Source: Platanthera guangdongensis (lineage: Eukaryota; Streptophyta; Magnoliopsida; Asparagales; Orchidaceae). Taken from it: a stretch of DNA of 64,000 bases. A program made the position numbers and the translations under genes. Position 1 is the stretch's first letter; each line of letters opens with the position of its first letter. This document shows positions 53,347-62,625 of the stretch, piece after piece. The notes below the pieces were generated by a model. The model did not search any database, was not told the DNA's origin, and saw only the letters and a program-made list of their open reading frames with translations. The stretch is from the NCBI GenBank assembly GCA_039583875.1, contig CM077165.1, positions 79,162,757-79,226,756 on the forward strand. Reading direction: 5' to 3'.

Positions 53347-56093
53347 TGTCACAACCCGCATTTCCTCAACGAGTACCTCGTATCAGAGCAAGAGGAACTA
53401 CGGGTTATGATGCCACGTCATGCAGGGGATAACTGCACACGTTCAGGCAACCCTTGACGCTTACTTTATGAATTGAAAGTCAACAGTTATATGTAAGACA
53501 ATTAGTTCATTTGCTGGCCGTATCCCTCGGCCTTAGGTATCAAAACACATTGTTACGCGGCGGAAATCCTTGGTTTATTCATCCCGAACTCCTATATGCA
53601 GCCTAGAGTGATATTTTTATACGAAATCCTCTTTGTTTACGTTATTTGAAAATAAGTCTTAATTTAGCAAGTCATGTATGCATGAGATACAATAATAGTT
53701 TTGGTAACTTCAAAATACCTAATGCAACCTACCAGAAAATCATCCCAAAAGCAAGTACATTCCATACAAAGGAGTTACATTAGCAGTAGTTCATATTTAC
53801 ATAAAAGAAAATCCACCAAATGGGCGCCAACAAGCTGACATGAACCCATTGGGGCATATATATGTCTGTACAACAAAAGAAGAACTACCTCGCTTTGAAT
53901 GCTCGGTTAGCTTCCAAGAAACGCCTCCAACCAACCTAGCCGCTCAACCGGCTACAACCTGCACCTGAGGCATTCAAGAAAGAATACCTCAGCAATCAAC
54001 CAAACTATACAAAAGAGAGTACAAATTTCATAATGGATCAAGAAGGGGCTTACCGACCCCATAGCAATGCTTAAGTCAAGAGTGCACAAAACAAGTGCGT
54101 ACATGTAGAAAACAATGTCATTCCAAAGGATCAACCGCACCAAGTGCGTACTAGTTCTTCAAGTCCTGCTCAAACCGCAGAAACAAAAGGCAAAACACAT
54201 GCCTATTCCACCATTCATAGAACAAGAACCTACTAGACAAGTGAAGCATAAGCAGCGGTTAAGTTCAATTTCACAAGGGTCTTATCGGTGGCGGCCCTAA
54301 AGTGGAACGCACCAAACAAAACCAGCCCAAATCGGGGCCAAAGTGGTCTCTCTAACCACAAAAACAAAACCCGGTGGCCACGGGCTGAAACCACACCACC
54401 CCTTGCAAAATCCTCACACAAACGCTCCCGCCATGCTTCACGAATTTGCCTCGCAAAACACCCCATAACCCAAGGTAACACGTTTCCTTTCATCGTCCTC
54501 GCACATAACTCCCAATTGCCAACGTAGAGTGTGAGAAATACATAATCACATGCTTTGTATCAAAAGAGAACTACATGATAGGATTTGATTAACATGAGTA
54601 CATAGACCACATATTTGGAACACAAGCATATGTTGTTTTAATCAAGGAAAAATCACCTCAAGATGGGTACATGTATAGAACAAATTAGCTACCTGAATTC
54701 AGTTAGCATAGGCAAATTGATAATTACATGAATCACAAACCTAAACATAGGGAATTTAACCTAGGGAATTAGCTAATGTTATATGGAATTAACATAGGTA
54801 ATTTAGCATAGGACATGAGCAAGGTCATCATTTGGATTGATCATAATGTGAAAAGTAGCAAGGTCATAATTTTGGAGTGATCATAAGTTGGAAATTAGCA
54901 AGGTCACACATAATTAGCAAGGTCATAATTAGCAAGGTCATACGAATTCAACAAGAGGATTGATCATAAGAATTCAACATAAGATCTAAAGCTAGGAAAA
55001 AAAAATAGAGAATTGAATCAAGTACGAAGATTGGCAAGGGTGGAGGACACCGCTTGCCTGAACCGAGGCGATGCCGCGACGGCTGCTTCTCTTTTTCCTG
55101 GCCTTGCTTGCTACCTTGCTCCCTTGCTTTCTCTTGGAGAATGAAGAAGAAGAAGAAGAAGATGAAGAGGAAGAAGATGAAGCTTAATGGGTTCTGTTTC
55201 GGCTTATATCCTCCAGAACCGAGCTGAACCGTTCGATGCAGGATCAAGGAAATGAACGACACAAAAAAAATGGAAAAAGTCGATTTTCGGGCCGGTCACG
55301 CCCTATGTCACGCCCGTGACACAGGGCGTGTACCATAAGCGGCGCCGAAAGACGGCAATTCCACGCTTATCCAGATGGTACACGGCCGGGGTACACGCCC
55401 GTGACGGGTCGGTCACGCCCGTGACGGGTCGGTCACGCCCGTGACCTAGGGCGTGTAACCCGTGTCTCGACACCTCGTCGACAGAAAAGTGTCGACACTC
55501 GACCCAGCCTGACACGCCCTGTGACACGCCCGTGTCACAGGCCGTGTCCCCTCTCTCGACGACTCGACACTCGATACTCGACGCTCGATACTCGCCGATC
55601 GACACTCGACACTCGACGAAGCGGGACACGGCCCGTGACACGCCCGTGTCAGGGGGCGTGTACCCCATTCGTCGAGCTCAACTCGACGCAAGAAAAATTC
55701 GTCGAGTCCAGGAGGTCACGCCCAGGTCACGGCCTGGGTCACGCCCGTGACAGGGGGCGTGTAGCACAAAAACGACCATTTTCCCCTTTTGTGAAAAATG
55801 TTCCTGGGACGTCCTAGACCACTTTTTGCCTTAAGCACTTTTTACCCTTTTTTTTTTGTTTCCTGAACCAGCAACTGATTTTGAGCAACATTCCCCGGGC
55901 GCGAAAACATGCAGGCATTCCCTAAGAGGCCTCACCGAGTCCCTTATTTGGACTACGGTTTGCTGGGGAATCGTGCAACTCAGCAACCAAAAAGAACCAC
56001 TCGCAAGCCCGCGGGAAAAACCATGCTCAAAGTACAATCAAAGCCCACGTAACGCCCATCATGCGTACGTCATAAAAAATCCGGGGCGTTACA
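53347..56093 (-). repeat. 5' LTR of gypsy-B (2747 bp)
   Basis: This is the partner of 45181-47916. It is followed by CTTAG (56094-56098) and then the third piece of the gypsy-E LTR. Confidence 0.96.
55295..55764. promoter_or_regulatory. U3 island of CACG-NN-CGTG inverted repeats (gypsy-B, 5' LTR)
   Basis: The same island as at 47119-47587, here at the promoter end of the element. Confidence 0.7.
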
Positions 56094-56098
56094 CTTAG
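56094..56098. repeat. Target-site duplication CTTAG, right copy (gypsy-B)
   Basis: It pairs with 45176-45180. Confidence 0.97.
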
Positions 56099-57863
56099 CC
56101 ATTTCATCACAGACGTTGGCTCGCACGGCCACACGTCCCGTGCTCTCAGGGCACATTCTCGGTGAACCGGTCGATGTCACGACAATTAAAGCCATAGACA
56201 TTCCGGACTCAACACCACCACTTGGACGGCCAAACCTATGAGCAATTTTTCTTCCTGGCCTGGGTCACGACAATTTAAGCCATTGACCGCCGAAGACCCT
56301 AATCTATGCCAACGGTAAGTGCCACGTGCCTTTAGGTCTCTTTAACCGAATGACATAGAACGGGTACGGTTCCATCTAACCCGTGCTCACATCGCAACGA
56401 CAATTTAAGCCATTTGCGCGGGTCAAACTTCCGCCGAGTCCCATTTCCATCACAAGTCACATAACCCGGTTATGTTCAAGTTGGCTCTCAAGCCACCAAG
56501 TTGGCAAGATCTCGTATCCGCCCAGTTTTCCAGGTGCACCTTTGGGTTAGTCCCCAAGGCTCCCTGCTGCAATCTACCGCGTAGAAAACCCGAAAAACAA
56601 CCAATATCACAGAGTCTTCTTCGGCATTATGCAATGCAACATCACCGATCCAGACCAACATGTCCGGGTAGGCTTCACATATCATGCCTATGTTCGTTCT
56701 CGCTTACGGACTCTAAACAACGGGGACTTCACATATCTACCCGAAGGAACGCCTCCAACTCTCCGCAAACTCGCGAGAGCGGGCTTCCTATGCAAAGAAA
56801 GAGAGCTACTCATGCTCAAGATGAGGATCGTTACCCTAGCGTTCCTCTTTGGCGCCATTGAAAAGTAATCGGATGAAAAGCACCGCACTAGCTTTGCCTC
56901 CGTGGATCCGGAGTCGGCTTGCGATTCGGAGCTTCGAAGCTCCTCCAATGGCGAGATCTAGCTCCTTCTTCCTCCCTTGGCTGTCCTCTCTCTCTAAGGC
57001 TTTAGAAAGATAACACTTACGAAAAAGTGAGGGTTTCTAAATCCAATCCCGGGTATATCCCTTCAGGAACAACCCCCAGCTGTTGGATCTCAAAATAAGG
57101 AAACGAACGGCTTTGATTCGGGACTGAAATGCCCAATCTGGACCGAACACGGCCTGGCACACGCCCGTGTCCAATGCCGTGTGCCTCATTCGCCGTCAAA
57201 ATCGGCTTGCCTGGAACCTCACACGGGTATCGAACACGCCCGTGTTCGATCTGACACGCCCGTGTTCCATGTGACACGGCCGTGTGGCCGGCCGTGTACC
57301 CCTATCATTTTTCCCCAAAATCAACCCGAGCACTGCAGGGGTTCTAGGACACGCCCGTGTCCTTACCCGTGTCACCTCAACACGCCTGGACCCCAGGCCG
57401 TGTACACGGTCTCGACACTCGACACTTCGTCGAGCAAATATCGTCGACCTGATGACACGGCCTTGGACACGCCCGTGTCCTAGGCCGTGTGCCTTGTCTC
57501 GACACATTGTCGACACCAAAGTGTCGACTTCCCGGGATGAGTGTCGACACGGGTCGACACGCCCTGCGACACGCCCGTGTCGTAGGCCGTGTGCCATGTA
57601 TCGACACCTCGTCGAACGCAGAGTGTCGACTTCGCGGCTAAGTGTCGACACGGGTCGACACGCCCTGCGACACGCCCGTGTCGCAGGCCGTGTGCCCAGT
57701 CTCGACATAATGTCGAGACCAAAGTGTCGACTTCCCGTCTTAGTGTCGACACAGGCTTGACACGCCCTGGGACACGCCCGTGTCCCAGGCCGTGTGCCTG
57801 CAGCCAGAACCCAAACTGGCCCAAAACGTCCCCCTTTGCTCCTTTGAGTTTCGGGGCGTTACA
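56099..57863 (-). repeat. 3' LTR of gypsy-E, piece 3 (1765 bp)
   Basis: It resumes with CCATTTCATCACAGACGTTG and ends GGGGCGTTACA next to the polypurine tract. The first part matches 63175-64000 closely. It holds the U3 island of E. Confidence 0.95.
57147..57796. promoter_or_regulatory. U3 island of CACG-NN-CGTG inverted repeats (gypsy-E)
   Basis: CACGCCCGTGTC units alternate with GTGTCGAC and TCGACACxTxGTCGA palindromes in a quasi-period of about 120 bp (GACACGCCCGTGTCxxAGGC at about 57467, 57569, 57668 and 57770). It lies 68-717 bp from the U3 start. Confidence 0.7.
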
Positions 57864-57890
57864 ACTCTCCCCCTCTTAAAAGAATTTCGT
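57864..57890 (-). other. Polypurine tract of gypsy-E
   Basis: The minus strand reads CTTTTAAGAGGGGGAGAG up to the LTR, with the GGACGAAATT motif before it. Confidence 0.88.
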
Positions 57891-57899
57891 CCTCGAAAT

Positions 57900-59400
57900 T
57901 ACATAAAGGAAAGACATGTACAAAACCAAAATTTGTACCTGAGCGGAACAACTCCGGGTACTCGTCAAGCATAGTCTGCTCTCGCTCCCAAGAGAGCTCC
58001 TCACGACCGCAATTGTCCCACCGGACCTTGACCATCCTGATCTCTTTATTGCGTAGCTGCTTGACCTCCGAGTCCTCAATCCGCACGGGCTTGACCTTTG
58101 TCGTCAGCCCACTATCCACCGGTACTTGATCAACCGCAAACGGTCCAAGGTACCTCGGGCTTAGCTTTTTCAATCGCCGCACCCGCGAGACACCCTTGAA
58201 CGGCTTGATCTTTAGGTACACATAATCACCCACAGCGAACTCCACGTTCCTGTGCTTGGCATTATAGTATTTCGCTTGTCGGTCCTGAGCGATAAGCAAC
58301 CTCTCCCGAATGGTTCGCACCAAAGAAGTAGCACCCTCCACTTCCGATCGCTTATACAACCTTGACTCACCCGTTTCTAACCAAGACAACGGCGTGCGAT
58401 ATTTTCTACCATATAGGGCCTCGAAAGGTGCCATCTGAATACTCGCTTGGTAGCTATTGTTGTATGCGAACTCCACTAAATAAAGGTGGTCTTCCCATTG
58501 CTTTCTGAAATCCAAGACACACATACAGAGCATGTCTTCCATAGTTCTATTGACCCTTTCGGTCTGCCCATCTGTTTGCGGATGGAAGGCTGTGCTGAAT
58601 TTCAGCGTTGTTCCCAACATTTGCTGCACAAGCCTCCAATCATTGGACGTGAACCGCCCATCTCGGTCACTCACGATGCTGCGGGGCACACCATGAAGCC
58701 GCACTATGTTATCCACATAAAGCTTCGCCAACTTCTCCACCGGATCATCCTTCCTATGCGGAATAAAATGCGACACCTTCGTTAATTGATCAACAACCAC
58801 CCAAATGGCGTCGTTTCCCTTTTGCGACCTTGGCAAACCGTGCACAAAGTCTATAGAGATATCGTCAAATTTCCACTCCGGAATAGGCAAGGACTTAAGA
58901 AATCCTCCCGGCTTTTGGCACTCCGCCTTTACCAAGGCGCAAGTTTGGCACTTCGCTACGTATAGCGCCACATCCTTCTTCAAACCCGGCCACCAAAATA
59001 GTTTCTTCACATCACGGTACATCTTCGTGCTCCCCGGGTGAATCGAGTACTTGGTATGGTGTGCCTCGTACAACAACTCCACTCGCAAATTGCCCACACT
59101 TGGGACACACAAACGACCGTCTTTCCAAAGCAATCCGTCCTCCACGACGAATTGGGAATTTGACCCATCCAGAGCCTCTACCATGAACTGCTTCATATGA
59201 GCATCCATATCCAAAGTCTGCCGAATACGATCAGCCAGGTCATATTGGACTTCAGTCCAATTCAGAACTGCTTCAGCACCTGATTGCCTGTCCACACAAA
59301 CAATTTCCAACGCCTCCAACTCTCGCACCAACCGCTCATCATGCACCATAGCCAATTGGCTTGAGCTGGGGCTCAGCGACTCAACGCGTCCGCACCCGCA
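57900..59400 (-). CDS. pol: Integrase of gypsy-E (pol fragment, tail deletion)
   Basis: The open frame (57859-59460) contains the integrase zinc finger ([29 protein letters not shown]), all three catalytic residues ([27 protein letters not shown]) and [20 protein letters not shown]. After RYLGPF the usual stretch of about 45 residues with AYRL and HDVFHVS is missing; the frame passes directly into a [11 protein letters not shown] segment and the tail [19 protein letters not shown]. Gypsy-D and gypsy-F keep that stretch, so E has an in-frame deletion near 58135. It is separated from RNase H by a frameshift near 59380. Confidence 0.9.
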
Positions 59401-61180
59401 TTCCCTTTGCCAGGCACGTAGTGGATCTTGAATGTATAGTCCCCCAGGAACTCCATCCATCTACGCTGCCGCATATTCAGATCCTTCTGATCAATAAGAT
59501 ACTTCAGACTCTTGTGATCAGTGTAGATATAAATCTTCACACCGTACAAGTAGTGTCTCCACAGCTTCAAGGCAAAAATCACGGCCGCTAACTCCAAGTC
59601 ATGGACCGGATAGTTCCTTTCATGCACTTTTAGCTGTCTCGAGCCATAAGCTATTACACTTCCGTGTTGCAGTAGCATGCAACCCAAACCGCTGCCTGAA
59701 GCATCGCTATAAATCTCATAGCCTTCGGTCCCACATGGAGAACTCAGCACAGGCGCCGTGGTCAACCGACACTTCAACTCCTCAAAAGCTCGTGCGCACT
59801 CCGGCGTCCAAACGAACTTATGCTCCTTCCTCGTCAATGTAGTGAGAGGTAACGCTATCCGCGAGAAGTTCTCTACGAAGCGCCTATAATAGCCGGCAAG
59901 CCCCAGAAAACTCCGGACGTCCACTACAGTAGCAAGCTCAGGCCACTCCCGTATCGCAACAATCTTCGTCGGATCCACAGCAATACCCTCTCCACTTACT
60001 ATATGCCCGAGGAACGCCACTGAGGATAGCCAAAACTCGCACTTCGAGAACTTAGCATACAACTGATTTCTCCTTATCGTTTCCAACACCAAATGAAGAT
60101 GCTTGAAGTGATCTTCCTCACTTTGCGAGTACACCAAAATATCGTCGATGAAGACGATCACGAAATGGTCCAAGTACTCCCTGAAAGTCCTGTTCATCAA
60201 ATCCATGAACACTGACGGCGCATTAGTCAGCCCAAACGGCATGACTGTAAACTCATAATGCCCGTATCTTGTACTAAACGCTGTCTTCGGGATATCACTC
60301 TCCCTTATTCGCAGCTGATAGTACCCAGCTTTGAGATCCAACTTCGAGTACACCGTCGACCCGACTAACTGATCAAAAAGATCATCAATCCGGGGGATCG
60401 GGTACTTGTTCTTCTCCGTCAGCTTGTTGAGCTCCCGATAATCAATACATAGCCTCAAGCTTCCGTCCTTCTTCTTAACAAAGAGGACCGGTGCGCTCCA
60501 AGGCGAAGAACTCGGGCGCACATACCCTTGCTCCAACAACTCTTGCAATTGAACTTTCAGCTCCGCCATTTCCTTAGGCGCTAGCCGATAAGGAGATCGT
60601 GACACAGGCTTTGCACTTGGCACTAGCTCGATCGTAAAATCTATCTCCCGCTGAGGCGGGGCTCCAGGAAGATCTACGGGGAACACATCAGGGTATTCTG
60701 ATTCCACTAAAATACAATCCAATGCGGGCTTCGGCTTTGCAACCTTCACTAGTGTAAAGAACAGTTCTGCTCTGCCACGAACCGCCTTCACCACCTGAAG
60801 AGCAGACATCACCGTATTGCTCGACCCCTTTAAGCCCGTAAAAGTCGTCTCACGACTCGCTCCTAGCTTAACTTCCTTGCTACCGCAATCTATATGGGCC
60901 TGCTGCTCCGAGAGCCAGTCCATGCCAAATATGACGTCGAACTCCACCAACGGAAGTAAAGACGCCTGCAGGTCGAACTCCTGCTCCCCAATACGAATCT
61001 TAACATCGCAGATCCTATCCGCTCGCATCGAACACCCATTGGGAAACAACACATCCAACTTATCCGTCTCCATCGAAGAAGGGACTCCGATGCGTGATAT
61101 AAATCCTTCGGACAAGAAGGAGTGTGAAGCTCCCGTATCGAAGAGTGCCCGTGCCGGATTTTCGCAAATCAATACAAATC
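59373..61180 (-). CDS. pol: Protease-RT-RNase H of gypsy-E
   Basis: From the intron acceptor at 61180 the frame reads [21 protein letters not shown] (protease), [16 protein letters not shown] with [51 protein letters not shown] and [11 protein letters not shown], then RNase H with [27 protein letters not shown] and GADALSR, where it hits a stop at 59373 after a one-base shift. It is otherwise intact over about 600 codons with all catalytic motifs, so this copy died late. Confidence 0.92.
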
Positions 61181-61256
61181 CTAAACAAGCAGTGGTAAGG
61201 TAACATGTGCATAACAAGTATTTAAATAAATTGACTTGCTATAAATTAAACCGTAC
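61181..61256 (-). other. Gag/protease intron of gypsy-E (76 bp)
   Basis: The donor is GACAG|GTACGG and the acceptor TTGTTTAG|GATTT, in phase 1 in a glycine codon (DVVT-G-FVLIC). Unspliced reading stops after three further codons (GGT ACG GTT TAA). The length leaves remainder 1 on division by three, so protease is out of frame unless spliced. It is AT-rich. Confidence 0.78.
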
Positions 61257-62400
61257 CTGTCACCACATCAGCTTGTTTGATGGCCTCCTGTTGGCCAAGA
61301 TTATAGACCCTTGGTTGGGCCGGAGCATAATGGGATGCGGTCGACTCCACCGCCTTTCCCTTCTCTTCATAAGTAGCTCCCGACTTTCTCTCGGACTTAG
61401 GACGTCCGCTCCAACAGTCACGGGCAAAGTGCCCCGTCTTTCCACAAGTAAAACACGCGCCCGGGGTCCGACTCGTAGTCGCCCCAGAATCACCAGAAGG
61501 AGCTGGACCCGAAGTCCTATGCTTCTTGAAAGCCCTCCGATAGCCGGACTTTGAAGTAGTCGGCACTTTAAATTCAGATTTTCTATCACCCAAGCCTTTC
61601 TTCGCTTGCACATTCTTCATGTCCTTCTCCAGGGACCGGGCAGTATTGACCAAGGTTAAGAAACCCTACGTCATTGGCCCCGAGAGTAATAATCTCAACT
61701 CATCTCTCAACCCTTCATAGAAGCGATTAGTCTTGCGCTCCTCATCCATGATGGTGGAGCTAGCATAACGACTCAGACGAGTAAACTCGTGGAGATATTC
61801 ATCCACGCTCCTGTCACCCTGTACCAACTTCAGGAACTCATTCTCCAACGCTATCTTCTTTGTCGAAGTGAGGTATCTAGCCAAGAATAATCTCGAGAAC
61901 TCCTCCATCGAGACATCACCAAGTTGCCTACCTCTCAATAAGTGCAGCTCCAATTCTTCCCACCACATCCTCGCTTCACCATCCAAAAGGAACGTAGCGA
62001 TGGTGGTCATTTGCCACTCATCCGTCTCCGTCACTGTCATGACTCTCTTCACCCTGGAGAGCCAGTCTTCAGCCTGAGATGGGGTTCCCAACGCCGAGAA
62101 TAACGGAGGGTTAAAGCTCATTACATGCTTAAGCTGCCTCTCAGTTGCCCTCCTTGGCACCACCGGTTCCATAACCACTTGCTCCACTCTCCTCGGCTTG
62201 GCCTCTTGAAGAGGTTCCTGCTCCATCACAGGAGCGGGCTGCTGCGCTTGCCTTGCAGGCTGTGTATTTATCACGGCCAACACCGCTTTAGCCACAAATC
62301 GAATATTCTCAGCCGACAGAGGTGTTGCAGGAGCAACATCCGGTGCACTACTAGCCTCAGAAACTCGGCGTTCTGACGGCCCAACACCACTTCTGGTCAC
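61257..62400 (-). pseudogene. gag: Gag of gypsy-E, one nonsense codon
   Basis: A single frame of about 381 codons, broken only by TAG at 61666-61668 (GPMT-stop-GFLTLVNTARSLE, most simply CAG to TAG). The core has MSFNPPLFSALG, ARMWWEELELHL and FLARYLTSTKKIALENEFLKLVQG. The zinc knuckle CFTCGKTGHFARDC lies at about 61455-61414. The tail ends ...QADVVTG at the intron donor. There is no ATG at the N-terminus: the first codon after an in-frame TAG (62401-62403) is GTG, preceded by CTATAG, which reads as a splice acceptor. A second intron in the leader, or a lost start, are the alternatives. Confidence 0.85.
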
Positions 62401-62605
62401 CTATAGTGGTACAAAACACTGTTAAGCGACCAAATAAATTGCAAACAGCAATTATAGGAACACACAGGTTCCTCAAACACGAGTATTTTCATTCCTAAGT
62501 GGACATTCATGGGTTCTTTTTACTGTTATTACGATGACGCACACAATGTGCTCACCACCCCTTAAAAAGAATTCGCCCACGAATTCATCTTAAGCCCGAC
62601 CAAAA
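62401..62605 (-). other. 5' leader of gypsy-E, with a misplaced 3'-end-like motif
   Basis: About 200 bp, non-coding. On the minus strand 62560-62600 reads AATTCGTGGGCGAATTC followed by TTTTTAAGGGGTGGTGAG, which closely resembles the motif in front of the polypurine tract at the 3' ends of these elements, but here it lies beside the PBS. Confidence 0.65.
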
Positions 62606-62624
62606 CCAGTAATCTGATATCAAA
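62606..62624 (-). other. Primer binding site of gypsy-E, diverged
   Basis: On the minus strand TTTGATATCAGATTACTGG follows the LTR. It resembles the initiator-Met PBS (TTGGTATCAGAGC) with changes at several positions. Confidence 0.75.
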
Positions 62625-62625
62625 T

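Larger units (their letters stand above)
45181..56093 (-). mobile_element. Gypsy-B, full-length Ty3/gypsy chromovirus
   Basis: A complete element of 10,913 bp: 3' LTR 45181-47916, internal region, 5' LTR 53347-56093, all intact in outline, with a perfect CTTAG duplication. Gag is intact, and pol is broken only by one frameshift in RNase H and one nonsense codon in integrase. The LTRs are nearly identical, so insertion was recent. It is the youngest gypsy element here along with G. Confidence 0.96.
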
